From the NCBI GenBank assembly GCA_051294375.1, contig CM119266.1, positions 10,577,571 through 10,641,570 of the forward strand: 64,000 bases of DNA. Reading direction: 5' to 3'. Shown here one piece after another: positions 1 to 11,648 of the stretch. The notes beneath the pieces are model-generated. The model worked only from the letters and a program-made list of their open reading frames with translations. It searched no databases and had not been told where the DNA came from. A program made the translations under genes and the position numbers. Source of the DNA: Paraspadella gotoi (lineage: Eukaryota > Chaetognatha). Each line of letters begins with the position of its first letter. Position 1 is the first letter of the stretch.

Positions 1-3000
1 CTTTTTTTTTTTTCTTTCTCGAAAAACAAAAGGGGGGAAAAAACGCGCGGCTTGAAAAAAAATAAGTGGCGAAATCTTTTTTCAGCATTTTGGTTTCTTT
101 GTCTATTCGCAACATCTTTCTCTTTTTTTTCTCTCTATTTCTTTTTTTCATTCATTAGTTTCTTCGTAATCATCAGGGAGCCTAGAAAAAGAAAGAAAAT
201 GCAAAACGGCAAAAAAAAAAAGACGACATGAATAAAAAAGTAAAGATAAGAGAGAAAAAGAAAAAGAGAGCGCCAGTGTCCATCGGCTGGAGCCGATTTG
301 TTTCCATTATTCCCTGTCCCATCTTTCTCTCTCCACATTCTTCTTTTCTCTTCTGTACCTTCTCATTCTCAAGGATTCCCTTTTCTCAGAGAAGAAACCT
401 CATATAATAAAGAATTATGCAAAAAAAAAAAAGTATGAATTTATTTTCGGCTTAATACTATTTACTTTTTTTTTAAATCCGCCTCCTAACTTTTTTTTTG
501 TCTGCGGGATGCAAGCAAGAGTCAAAGGCCAACGCTCGAGAGTTATTTGTATTGACTCGGACATTTGTGGCCGAATTGGGACATTTTTTCTTTTTTAGTT
601 CCCCCATTTTCGCCCCCAAAAAACTTCTCGAATCTCATCGAGAGTGAAAAAAAAAGCGGATTTGTTTCGATTGCCGAAAAAAAAGAGACGATGGAACGCG
701 GGGGGGGGGGAGGGTGAACATCTACCATTCGACGGTGCCTGTCGCTTTCGTTTTTCTTTCTTCTTGCTCATCCAGATATATCTCCTCGAGCGCCCTGAAG
801 AGAAACAAATTAGTCTTTGAACCCAGTGGCCACGCCAAAACAGCGTAAAAATGTTTTAACACAAAATGTTTGAGCAAAAAATTTCGCGTTTTCTCAATCT
901 CATTCCTTTCCAACTCAAAACCGTAAAAATACACCGCAATTATATTCGCACTCGTATTAATCTCGCTCCATGCACGCGTGAAAAAAAAACATAAATCCCC
1001 CCTCCATTTTCAAGTTAACGGTCGAGCGAGGGGAGCGATGAGCGAAAGAGCGTTTTTCCATTCTCGACGCCCATAAACAATAACAATCGCTTTACAACAG
1101 ACGAACGGAGGAAATCTTCCGCGGAACGAATCGCCGCCGCCGCAAGAGTTGCGACTTTGGCGTTCCTGCGCATTGCGCGGCGGATTTGCTGCGACGCCGC
1201 TTGGCCATAAAGTGGAAGGTTTCGATCACCGCGGGATTTGAGCGAGACGACGGAGCAGTTTTAGACGGCTCGGCACGGCTGAAGCGGCCGGTCGTTGATC
1301 TCTTCGACTCGGCAACTCTCTTCGGCGCATCTCCCGGCATCCGTTCGGTTCCGCACCTATCTTCTTCTCGCATCGAACCATCTCGTGATGGCAACTTTTA
1401 AGAAGTTTACCGGCCGCCACTGATCGGCGACGGGCAGACGGCGCTACTGCGTCCTTCTCTGCCATGGTTTGATCGGGGGAGAATCGATGCTTTTTTTTTT
1501 GTTTTTCCCACAGCGACAAAACAAAACCGTCTTGAAGAAGAAGAATAAGAAGAAAGACAGAAGTAGAAGAAGACGGTTGCATCCCCTCCGTCTGACGATG
1601 CTGGGTGATTTTCTTTTTTTTCATCCTCTTCTTTCGCAGAAACGAACTTTAGCAAATTATGCTTGGAAAAACATTTTGCACGAGGAGCGCCCTTAAACTT
1701 ACCCTTAGACTTACCCAAATACGTAAGCGGCGACCCTTTTTTCCCCGCTCCGTAAATTCTTCCACTTAGTTAGGATCTGACCCAAACCCCCTTCTTTAAC
1801 CGAATACTTCAAAATAGACCCCTCCCCCCTTTCACCATCAAAGCGAGTTTTTGCGACTGCGATTCCAATTTTCCTCGCGGCCTTCTCGCTCGTGGTCGTG
1901 TCGTTCCACCCGTCGTCTCGTCTCGCTCCGTCACCGTCGTCGTCGTGTCGTCCGTCAGCCGTCACGTCGTCGCTTCGTCGTTGGTGTTGCGCTTTTGCTC
2001 CAAACTTATGTTTGGCGAAAGGTAGTAAAGATCTCGCCCAAGCGGGAGATTAAAAGATAAAAGACGAAAAACAATTTCGTTCTCATTCTCTCTCTTCTCT
2101 TCTCTCTCCTCTCTCCCGCTATCTTCGCGGTGAGAACACGCACTGCCCGCAACCACCGCCCTACCACTCGCCGACAACTTTTGCCACCCCCGTGACTTCG
2201 CACGCCAATACCTTCTGGCGTCCGCTCCACAATCTCGTCGACTCTTTTCTGAGAAATTAAAAAAATTGTGGCACCGAGCGGTTCAATAACTTAAATTTGG
2301 AAAAGCAGTCAATGCCTGTTCTCGTGAAATCAACACTCACTCACTCACTCACTCACTCACTCTTATCTCAACTTTTAGAAAAATCCTCAGGGCTTACATT
2401 TCCCGTCGCAAATTCGTATTTTTTTTTTTAGGCGTGTTGGACAGGAAGGATGAAGAAAAGGGAAGGGGTGTTGGGGAACAACGTCGTCAAAGTTATGTTT
2501 TTCCACAAAAAAAAAAAAATCGTCCTGAACGACCCTTCCGGGGCTTTTTCTTATTTTTCGAGAAGAAGGCGGTGCGGGTACAATGGGTGTCTGATGTAAA
2601 CAGGTGGGGGTTTGCGAAAGGTGCGCGAAATTATAACTGGGGGGGGTTCAAGCTTTTTCCCCCCCCGAAACCAATCTGCAGGGGCCGAGAGAGGGCCGAA
2701 GACGGCGGGAAAAGGCGTGGGCCGAGCCAAGGACCGCACGCCTAACACTTTATGACCGCGGAAAAATAAGGAAATTTCGCGATCGAGGCGCGCGTCAACT
2801 AAAGGGAAGAGAGACAGGGAGAGAGAATGAGAGACAGAGAGCGAACGGAGATTTTGGCAAACAAACGTTGGCGGTGGGAAGAATAAAGGCATAGTAAAAA
2901 AAAGGACAGACGTAAGACAAAAGGAAGGTCGTCGTATAAAAAAATGTACAAAAGGCATTCCTTTGTTCGCAGAAACAGGAACACGAAAGCAGAAAAACAA

Positions 3001-3048
3001 AAGTCGAATCGGAGAAAACAAGGTGGAGACAAAGGAAAAAAGGAGAGA
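1..3048 (+). repeat. Tandem duplication, copy 1 (noisy copy)
   Basis: This segment matches 3049-5755 from end to end in the same order. Shared landmarks include tttggtttctttgtctattc, the ACTC repeat, the GAAACGAAAG-type purine tail and aacaacgtcgtc. Copy 1 differs by very frequent single-base insertions, spread evenly. From the window start to the gactcg landmark it is about 553 bp against about 512 bp in copy 2. It contains no N and reads through both places where copy 2 has gaps. The junction lies near 3048, within a pyrimidine run, and copy 1 may begin before the window. No gene is supported in it. Confidence 0.9.
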
Positions 3049-4470
3049 CATCTCTCTCTTTTTTTTTTTCTTCTCGAAAAACAAAAGGGAAAACGGCGGC
3101 TGAAAAAAAATAAGTGGCGAATCTTTTCAGATTTTTGGTTTCTTTGTCTATTCGCACATCTTTCTTTTTTTTTCTCTCTATTTCTTTTTTTCATTCATTA
3201 GTTTCTCGTAATCATCAGGGAGCCTAAGAAAAAGAAAGAAAAAGAAAAGGAAAAAAAAAAGACGAATGAATAAAAAAATAAGAAAGAGAGAAAAAGAAAA
3301 AGAGAGCGCCAGTGTCCATCGGCTGGAAGCGATTGTTCCATTATTCCCGTCCATTTTCTCTCTCACATCTTCTTTTCTTCTCTGTACTTCTCATTCTCAA
3401 GGATTCCTTTTCTCAGAGAAACCTCATATAAAAAGAATTATGCAAAAAAAAAAAGTATGAATTTATTTCGGCTTAATATATTACTTTTTTTTTTAAATCC
3501 GCCCCTACTTTTTTTTTTTGTCTGGGGTGCAGCAAGAGTCAAGGCCAACGTCGAGGAGTTAATGATTGACTCGAGACATTTGTGGCCGAATTGGGACATT
3601 TTTTCTTTTTTAGTTCCCCCATTTCGCCCCAAAAAACTTCGAATCTCATCGAGAGTGAAAAAAAAGGGATTTAGTTTCGATGGAAAAAAAAGAGACGATG
3701 GAACGCGGGGGGGTGGGGGGGTGTAACATTACCATCGAGCGAGCTGCCGTGCTTTGCGTTTTTTTTCTTGCTTGCTCATCGCAGAATATATCTCCTCGAG
3801 CTGCCACTGAGAGAAACAAATTAGTTTGAACCATGGCCACGCCAAACAGCGTAAAAATGTTAACAAAAACTTTGAGCAAAAAAGTTCGGTTTCTCAATCT
3901 TCATCCTTTCCAACTCAAAACCGTAAAATACACGCATATATTCGCACGTACTAATCTCGCTCCATGCACGCGGAAAAAAAACAAAATTCCCCCCCTCCAT
4001 TTTCAAGAACGGTCGAGGAGGGGGGAAGGGGGGGAGAGCGAAAGAGGTTTCCATCTCGACGCCATAAACAAATAACATCGTTACAACAGACGACGACGGA
4101 GGAAACTTCCGCGAACGAATCGCCCGCCGCAAGAGTTGCGACTTTGGCGTCTGCGCATGCGCGGCGGATTGCTGCGACGCCGCTGGCCAGAAAGTGGAAG
4201 GTTTCGATCACCGCGGGATTTGAGCGACGACGGAGCAGTTTAGACGGCGGCGGCTGAAGCGGCGTCGGTGATCGTCGACCGGCAACTTCTCGGCGATCTC
4301 GGCATCCGTCGGTCCGCACCATCTTCTCTCGATCGACATCTCGAGTGGCAACTTTGAAGAAAGTTACCGGCGCCACTGATCGGCGACGGGAGACCGGCGC
4401 TCTGCGTCTTCTTGATTGGTGACGGGAGAATCGATGCTTTTTTGTTTTTCCAAGAAAAAAAAACCGTCTT

Positions 4471-4528
4471 GAAGAAGAAGAAGAAGAAGAAGAAGAAGAA
4501 GAAGAAGAAGAAGAAGAAGAAGAAGAAG
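4471..4528 (+). repeat. (GAA)n microsatellite
   Basis: About 19 pure GAA units. The matching stretch of copy 1 (about 1534-1572) is shorter and interrupted. Polypurine GAA tracts can form triplex DNA. Confidence 0.95.
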
Positions 4529-4820
4529 ACGTTGATCCCCTCCGTCTGACGAGGGTGATTTTCTTTTTTTCATCCTCTTCTTTCGCAGAAACGACTTTAG
4601 CAATTTGCGGAAAAACATTGACGAGAGCGCCTTAAACTTACCCTTAGACTTACCCAAAGTAAGGGGACCCTTTTTCCCCGTCCGTTAAATTTCCACTTAG
4701 TAGCGACTGACCCAAACCCCCTTCTTTAACCAATACTTCAAAATCGACCCCTCCCCCCTTTCACCATTCCAAGCGAGTTTTTGCGACTGGATTCCAATTT
4801 TCTCGGCTTCTCGCTCGGGG

Positions 4821-4842
4821 GTCGTCACCGTCGTCGTCGTCG

Positions 4843-4874
<32 letters not shown>

Positions 4875-4893
4875 ACCGTCGTCGTCGTCGTTG
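4821..4893 (+). repeat. (GTC)n microsatellite with ACC interruptions
   Basis: GTC units in blocks separated by single ACC units, giving a higher-order pattern. Copy 1 (about 1931-1982) has a degraded version. Confidence 0.9.
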
Positions 4894-4985
4894 GTGTTGC
4901 GCTTTTGTCCAACTTATGTTTTGGCGAAAGGTAGTAAAGATTGCAGCGGGAGATAAAAGATAAAAGACGAAAACCAATTTCGATT

Positions 4986-4990
<5 letters not shown>

Positions 4991-5029
<39 letters not shown>
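4991..5029 (+). repeat. (CT)n microsatellite
   Basis: Uninterrupted CT tract in copy 2. Copy 1 (about 2088-2117) has an irregular equivalent. Confidence 0.95.
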
Positions 5030-5033
<4 letters not shown>

Positions 5034-5228
5034 GCTATTTCGGGGAGAAACGACTGCCCGCAACCACCGCCACCAACCGCGACAACTTTGCCACCCCGTG
5101 ACGTCGCAGCCAATACCTCTGGCGTCCGTCCACAATCTCGTCGACTCTTTTCTGAGAAATTTAAAAAAATTGTGGACCGAGCGGTCAAAATAAAGTTGAA
5201 AAGAGCAATGTGTTCTCGTGAAATCAAC

Positions 5229-5261
5229 ACTCACTCACTCACTCACTCACTCACTCACTCA
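5229..5261 (+). repeat. (ACTC)n tetranucleotide repeat ending at a gap
   Basis: Eight ACTC units run directly into the 10-N gap. In copy 1 (about 2335-2361) the repeat ends and continues as ttatctcaactttt, so the gap is probably only a few bases. Confidence 0.9.
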
Positions 5262-5271
5262 NNNNNNNNNN
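5262..5271. other. Assembly gap (10 N)
   Basis: The gap follows the ACTC repeat; copy 1 bridges it. Confidence 0.98.
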
Positions 5272-5380
5272 CAACTTTAGAAAAATCCTCAGCTTAATTT
5301 CCCGTCGCAATCGTATTATTTTTTTTAGGGTGTGGAAGGAGAGAAGAAAGGGGAAGGGGTGTTGAGGGAACAACGTCGTC

Positions 5381-5390
5381 NNNNNNNNNN
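5381..5390. other. Assembly gap (10 N)
   Basis: Left flank aacaacgtcgtc and right flank cttggggtcagc match copy 1 at about 2478-2488 and 2636-2655, so roughly 150 bp is missing here. Confidence 0.98.
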
Positions 5391-5564
5391 CTTGGGGTCA
5401 GCTTCCCCGAAAATTTGGCAGGGGCCGAGAGAGGGCGAAGAGGGGCGGGAAAAGGGTGGGGCCGAGCCAAGGACGACGCTAAACTTTATGGCCGCGGAAA
5501 ATAAGGAAATTTCGGAACGAGGCGGTCAACAAAGGGAGAGAGAGAGAGGGAATGAGAGAGAGAG

Positions 5565-6110
5565 GAAAGGAGATTTGGAACAAACGTTGGCGGTGGGAGA
5601 GGATAAAGGAAGTAAAAAAAAGGAAGACGAAGAAAAAGGAAGTCGTCGTATAAAATGTACAAAAGGATTCCTTTGTCGCAGAAAGGAAACGAAAGAGAAA
5701 AAAAAAGGAATCGGAGAAAAAAGGGGAGACAAAGAAAAAAGGAGAGACAAAGAAAAAAGAAAGACAACGGATAGAGGGATAGACAAGATAGTTATGAGAC
5801 TGAGAAGCGGAGACAGAAATTGAGAAAAGAAAGATGGATGGGAATTGTCAATTGAGAAAAAAAAAAGAAGAATGAATTGTCGCGGAAATACTATTTGAAA
5901 GAAAAAAAATTGCGGGGAAGGAAAAAGAAAGAAAAAAAAATTATTCCCAGAGCGAAAGAAAAACAGGTGATAAAAATTGAAAAAACTCCAGCGATGAAAA
6001 GAAAAAAGAAAAAAAAAAGAAAGAGACAGAAAAGAAATAAGATTAAAAAAAAAGAAAGCGAAAGGAGACAGACGCTGGAAGGTGGGCGTGGCCGAAAGAG
6101 CGAGATTCCA
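5565..6110 (+). repeat. Polypurine-rich tract
   Basis: Over 500 bp in which the plus strand is nearly all A and G (gagaaa, aaagaaaaa motifs). It crosses the end of duplication copy 2. Open frames here are Lys/Glu/Arg low complexity and not genes. Confidence 0.8.
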
Positions 6111-6199
6111 CGACGACGACGACGACAGCGACGCCCCTCCTTCGCCTCACGGGAAAAAAAACTTAACGATGCGAGTGAAATGAGGGAGAAATGACGACC

Positions 6200-6233
<34 letters not shown>

Positions 6234-6241
6234 ACGACGAC
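6200..6241 (+). repeat. (CGA)n microsatellite
   Basis: About twelve CGA units with one interruption. A shorter CGA run lies at about 6110-6133. Confidence 0.9.
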
Positions 6242-7372
6242 TTTTTCGCGCGCGTCGCTCGAGAGAAGTTTATGCAACAAACAAACCGGTTTGACTTCCA
6301 AAGCGATTAGAAGTAGTAAGCTGTCTGAGAGAGAGGGAGAGAGAGAGGCGAGACCGTTTAACTACTGTATTTAAAAAGAGAAAAAGGGGAAAAATAGAGT
6401 CTTTGTTGAGGATAGAGAGTAAGGGAGGGTGGCGGGGGGGAGAACCCGCTCCTTTTTCAATCGTTTTTTGTTTTTCATTTTTTTTTCACATCGTTGTTTA
6501 CAATTCAGCGAGTCTCTACTAAACAGGCGACGTTCGCTAGTTTGCTTTCTCTTGTTCGTTTCGTTCCAGTCTGTTTTGTTCATCGGTGTTCCCCCCCAAG
6601 GCCGATTAAGTCTCGACATCTTTCTTCTCGCTTGGTAAGTTGATCGGTCGTACCCGAACCGAACGAGGGATGCGAATGGCGTTAATTCCTCGAGACTTCC
6701 CTTTCATTACGCCCACACACAGGGCCCTCCTCCCCACACACAAAAAACTCCGAGGAAGCGTATCATTTTGCGTTTGTCTCTACGCCCACGATTGAGGCGA
6801 AGGGCCACCCGATGACGTGATGAACGCGGAAAGGAGGGAGGAGAGGGGTGAAGGACAGAGGGATTGACGCAACAGTGAGGGGCGGAGTTCCGAGATTTGT
6901 TTAATCGAGAGAAAATTTGAAGGGATTTCTAAAACTCGAGGCTCTGACCGGAATTTCCGGCGACGGGATTAACCAGCACAAAGTCGCACGGTTTGACCGG
7001 CGAGTGCGGGGCTTTTGGGAACTGTGGGGAAACAGAGCAGAAGTGCGCGAAATTAGTTGCATTAAAACCGCAGAAATCGATCAGGGCGAATCTCGAATTA
7101 AAGGATTTTCACTTCCTTATATCGCGGCAAAACTTTTTTTTTCTTTTAAAGGAGGAAGTCGATCTCTTTGTTAAACTTACTTCGATAAAAGAGAGGGTAA
7201 GAGTCTTTTGATTTCGAGGCGAGTGGGCGCGAAAGAATGAAGATATGAAAAAAAAAGCGGAGGAGGTTGAGAAAAGAAAAAAAGGAGGAAGAGAGGAAGA
7301 AAAGAAAAAAGAAAAGGAAAGCCCCTGAGAAAGAAATAATGTATATCTATATATCCTCGCGCGAAGGCGGCG

Positions 7373-7380
7373 GCCATCTT
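7373..7380 (+). promoter_or_regulatory. YY1/Pho-type motif GCCATCTT
   Basis: Exact match to the core GCCATCTT in a GC-rich context (gcggcggccatctttaagg). Motif match only. Confidence 0.25.
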
Positions 7381-7651
7381 TAAGGCCGAGCGTCTCGGAA
7401 CGTTCGAGCAGAATTTCCCTCAGTGGCCCGAAGTTTCGAGGCCGCGTGCGCGAAGGGGTGAACTGGAGAGCTAACGTGCGAATGGTCGCGCGTGCGTTTA
7501 CACGTAGGAAGTGTGGATGTAAATGAATTGATCTTTCATGGAATGGGAGAATCTGTGAGAAAGATTCAAGACGGGGGGAAAAATACTACGGTGACGACTA
7601 CTATCTCAGCTTTCCACTCTCTCTCTTTCCATTTCTCGGCGCCCGACACAA

Positions 7652-7655
<4 letters not shown>

Positions 7656-7710
<55 letters not shown>
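7656..7710 (+). repeat. (AG)n microsatellite
   Basis: 55 bp of uninterrupted AG. A GCCATCTT motif (7718-7725) starts eight bases after the tract. Confidence 0.97.
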
Positions 7711-7711
<1 letters not shown>

Positions 7712-8195
7712 GCGAACGCCATCTTTAGCGTCGCTAGAGAATCGTCCTCGTCGCTCTGCGAGCGGAGGAGAAAAAAAGTTACCCCACGATAATATATGGC
7801 TGGAATGACTTTCTGTTCCCATCCGCGAGAGAGAGAGAAAGAGAGAGAGAGGTCCCGCCGACAATCCGTGTCCCCTAGCGCCCTCTTTCGCGCCTCCGCA
7901 CGAGCGTTAGAAGAGAGAGCGAGATAGCGAGCGAGAGAGAGTCAGCGACACCTCGTCCCTTTTCTCCCAAACCCCCCCAAACTTTACCGCCGCCCACCTG
8001 CCCTTACACCACCCCCTACCCCCCTCTAACGACCCCTCCTCATCCTCTATTCCCCCCCCCTTCGCCCCAGATGACGGGGAGTCATGATGATAGAATATGG
8101 ATGAGACAGAAATATGGGCGAAGCTCCTCTTAGATGTTAGATTATCTGAGGATGTTTCTTTGCTTCCCTGGATCGAGGAACGATCACGGGGGAAT

Positions 8196-8325
8196 TATAT
8201 CCGGGAGGAGGAGGGGGCAGAGAGGAGGGGGAAGGGGGGAGGAGGAAGGAGGAAGGGGAAGGGAGGAAGGGGTAGGGAGGAAGAGGAAGGGAGGAGGAGT
8301 AGGGAGAAAGTAAGTATGAAGTGAA
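8196..8325 (+). repeat. AGG-rich polypurine tract
   Basis: G-rich purine stretch of ggagg, gaagggg units with several G runs. The open frame is Gly/Arg/Glu low complexity. Confidence 0.8.
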
Positions 8326-8788
8326 GGGAGATTAAGAAGGAAAAGTGGATAAAATATGACGGAAAAGAGAGGATTATATAGAGGAGATTAAAGGATAACG
8401 GTTAAGAGTAGGGGATACATTTTCCTCTTAATCTATTCTTATCTTTTTCTTTCCTTCTTTTTCTCTCTCTTCTCTCTCTGCTCTCCCGCGCGCGGCACAT
8501 AACTCAGCCAAGCGTCATCGACGGCGAATTAAAGGGAAGAGAATTAATAATTTCGAGATATAATGCGGTGTAGGGGATTATTAATACAGAGAGAGTTACA
8601 ACGGAACACGAAGAGGACGGTCATAAAGAGAAAAAAGAGAAAGTTTAATATATGAGGTAATCTAGATTTAAAAATTTACAGACAACTAACAAGCGAAAAA
8701 TATGGGGCTCAATGACTCCGTCAATCAAAAAAAATCCCTCGATGAGAAAAAGGGAAAAGTTAAAGACTCAATCCTCCATTTTTTAATT

Positions 8789-8838
8789 GTCGACGACAAT
8801 AAGGATGACGTCGACGACAATAAGGATGACGTCGACGA
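8789..8838 (+). repeat. 21-bp tandem repeat (2.4 copies)
   Basis: The unit gtcgacgacaataaggatga plus c occurs perfectly at 8789-8809 and 8810-8830, then starts a third time. It lies in a 161-codon open frame (8702-9187 plus, DDNKDDV repeated) for which I see no homology or splice structure. Confidence 0.9.
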
Positions 8839-9304
8839 AGAAAACGACGACGACGACAAAGGCGACATCCTCCCGCGGACATCAACTCTCGTCGCCTTCG
8901 CGGGGGAGACGAGGCGAGGCGGCGGCATCCGGCTCCGCTCTACGGACGCCGCCGCTGGTCACTCTGGTCAAACCGCAATTACGGCGCCATCCATCATTCC
9001 ATCGCCATTTCCGCCTCTCGCGTCGGAAATTCCTTTGATGAAAACAATCCGAGTGAAAAAAAAAATGCGGGAGGGAGAGCGAGTGAGGGAATTGGAAGAT
9101 GGAGAGGGAGAGAATAGGGAAGAGAGAGTGAAAACGGAGGTGAATTGCGGTGAAAGAATGCGGGGTGAAAGAGAGGGGTTCCATTAACCAAAAAATTAAG
9201 AGTTTTAATGCCACTTCATTGATAGGGAAGCCAGGTAATCTGGAAGTGAATAAACGAGTCTTGTTTGAAAGCTTGCATGGACCTGCTATGTCATTATCTT
9301 GTAA

Positions 9305-9390
9305 AAGCCAGTCCAAAGTCAGGGGCAAGATAGCTTATTCATTAAATGAATTAAAAATTTTAATATTGGTTGTACCAATTTAATAGACTA
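9305..9390 (+). repeat. Dispersed repeat, copy A
   Basis: Shares gtccaaagtcaggggcaa and tattggttgtaccaattt, followed by atagacta, with 41324-41390. The element contains the palindrome ATTGGT-TGT-ACCAAT next to a TA dinucleotide, recalling the end of a TA-inserting transposon (inference). The spacer between the two blocks is longer than in copy B. Confidence 0.75.
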
Positions 9391-9481
9391 AAATTTCCGA
9401 ATGGTAAGAAAAAAAAAATCCAAAAGTTAAGAAGCAAAGCGAGAAAAAAGCTCAAAGTTTGAGTCAAACACCAAACATTAT

Positions 9482-9515
<34 letters not shown>

Positions 9516-11279
9516 AGGATGTCAGGGAGACGATTAGCGGAGCGATGGGCGGAAAGATGATGATGATGATGATGAAGATGAAGACGACGACGAGAAGAGG
9601 GAGGCGATCGAAAGCGGAACCCATACCCCCGGCCGAGGCCTTTTGTTGATTGAAAGACGAGAGATCCGTTATGAGTGAAAGATCATTCAGTAAAAAAATA
9701 GAGGTGGGGGGTGGGTTGGTGCAGAAATGGTGTTTTAGTGTCGGCGATGGTGGCGAAAAAGAAACGGCGGTGAAACGTGTTTCCCCCCCCCCCCCCCGAG
9801 TCCCAAGGGAACTTGATTTGTTCATTATCATTAGCAATTCATCGTGGTTAAGGAGGAGGATGAGGAGGAGGAGGAAGAGGATGAGGAGGAGCGGCAAAGG
9901 GGAATGGGAGAACCAACCCACACGGTAATGATGACGATTATCTCAACAACTTGGAACGAGGACGGGAAAGAAAATCGTTAGTCGCTAAAAGTCTCCACTT
10001 AAGTTGTTGTTTTTTTTTTTCGGAGACAGGAAAATGACCGACATGGTTTTGGGAACTTTTCTCTATTATTCAACAAATAAAAAAAAAACTAAATATTAAG
10101 TTTAGAAGAAAAATAAATTATTAAAACTTTTAAATTCACGATTTATATCTGGAAAAAGTAAATAGACGATTGACTAACCCAAAAAATAATAATTAGCGGC
10201 CTCGATTAATTATGAGATACGAGTTGTTATAGATTTGCCGTATTTTCAAAAACTTAAAATCCTTCTGTCCATCATTAAATCTCCTAAACGTTACTCGTTC
10301 CAACCCCTCCAACATCGAATCTTCACCGGAGCAGCCTTCAACGAGACCGCGCCAATCGCGAGCGCCCATCCCCTCCGCCGATTCCCTTTCCCTCCAATCA
10401 ACAAGCGGGACGAGATTTTCGACCAATCAGCGTCCGAGGGCGTCGCTCTCCTCTTCGTCGTTTGGGTGCAGCACGCGCCCATCCGCGCACCCATCGACGC
10501 GACTCTGCGATCTCGCGCAGAGTGATAGAGAGAGAGAGAGTGGGAGAGAAAGAGGTACGTTGTCATGGAAACCAAAACGAAGAAAGTTGACTCGGAGTCT
10601 TCGTCGTCGTCCTGTTTTTTTTCCCACACCGCTCTTCCTATTTAACTAAATTAAACTTATTAAGACGTATGAGGCGGCAACTTTCGCAAATTTTCAGGCG
10701 CCTTGAGCTTTATTTAGGGCCGAGAAAAAAAAAGCCTTCCAAATCTGGTGCCCCATCTATCACAATTCCGTCTGGTTTCGAGAGAATCCACCCTTAAATA
10801 AAAAAGGAGCCAAAATTTTTCTTTTCTTTTTACTTTTATTATTATTATTTTTCAAAAAAAAGGAAAAACTAATTCTTAAGTTGGGAAAATAGGAAAAAAA
10901 AAATCGCCCCGAGCCTTGTTATCACCAATGAGAAAAAAGAATTGAATGAAAAAGAAAAACTATATAAAGTTTGGGCTAAAGTTGGACGCGCTTCACCTAG
11001 AGGGTTCTTTTTGATGTTCTCTTGCTCTCTCTCTCTCTCTCACTCTCTCTCTCTCTCCTCAAAAGGAAGGACCTACAAGATAGCCAGAGGTGATCTTTTC
11101 CATGGGGTGAGAATACAAGGAGGTTCTTCTTATTCTGGGTCAAAATTCATGCTTCCCCCCCCCCCAAGAACTTCCCATTCTCTCTGCCGCTTTTTGGTAT
11201 CGAAAAAAGAAAGTGGGGGAAAAAAAAAGAAAAATAAGGGGGAAAATAAAGGAAATAAGAAAGAAAGAAATGGATCCGG

Positions 11280-11304
<25 letters not shown>
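11280..11304 (+). repeat. (CT)n microsatellite
   Basis: Faces a GA tract at 11462-11498, with about 157 bp between. Confidence 0.9.
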
Positions 11305-11312
<8 letters not shown>

Positions 11313-11461
11313 TTCTCTGTTGATGGGGGCCAGGCTCTCTCGCCCGGGGGGCTCCTCTCTCTCCCCCTCCGATGGGAGGAACCGAGAAACTCTAACACAC
11401 AAAGTGGCTTAAGTGCATTCATTATGGATTTTCCCGAGACCCTGGCGGAGAAAAAATAAAA

Positions 11462-11498
<37 letters not shown>
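11462..11498 (+). repeat. (AG)n microsatellite, one interruption
   Basis: AG tract with a single AAA interruption. Opposite in orientation to the CT tract at 11280. Confidence 0.9.
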
Positions 11499-11636
11499 CG
11501 AAGGACCTCGTTTTTCCGCCAGGTAAGTCTATGCTGGTCTCGGGTTTCTCCATAACGAGGCTCCCTTTCGTTTCGTGAATGAATCATGACTTATTTGTTT
11601 CCCCATAACAACGAGTGTCGGGAAAACTGGCGCGCG

Positions 11637-11648
11637 TGCGCATGCGCG
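11637..11648 (+). promoter_or_regulatory. NRF1-type palindrome TGCGCATGCGCG
   Basis: Near-perfect match to the NRF1/Ewg consensus. It sits in a 25-bp alternating purine-pyrimidine run (gcgcgcgtgcgcatgcgcgt) that could also adopt Z-DNA. Motif match only. Confidence 0.35.

Larger units (their letters stand above)
3049..5755 (+). repeat. Tandem duplication, copy 2 (cleaner copy with two N gaps)
   Basis: Second copy of the same segment. Its simple repeats are longer and purer than in copy 1: GAA at 4471-4528, GTC at 4821-4893, CT at 4991-5029 and ACTC at 5229-5261. It carries 10-N gaps at 5262-5271 and 5381-5390. At the second gap copy 1 shows about 150 bp of additional sequence. A GC-rich stretch (4130-4320) has an NRF1-like palindrome. 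Frames on either strand are unrelated to known families, and none is preserved between the copies. Confidence 0.9.

Noticed and set aside
8702-9187. 161-codon plus-strand open frame
   Set aside because: Contains a 21-bp tandem repeat and Arg/Glu-rich purine sequence; no homology recognised.
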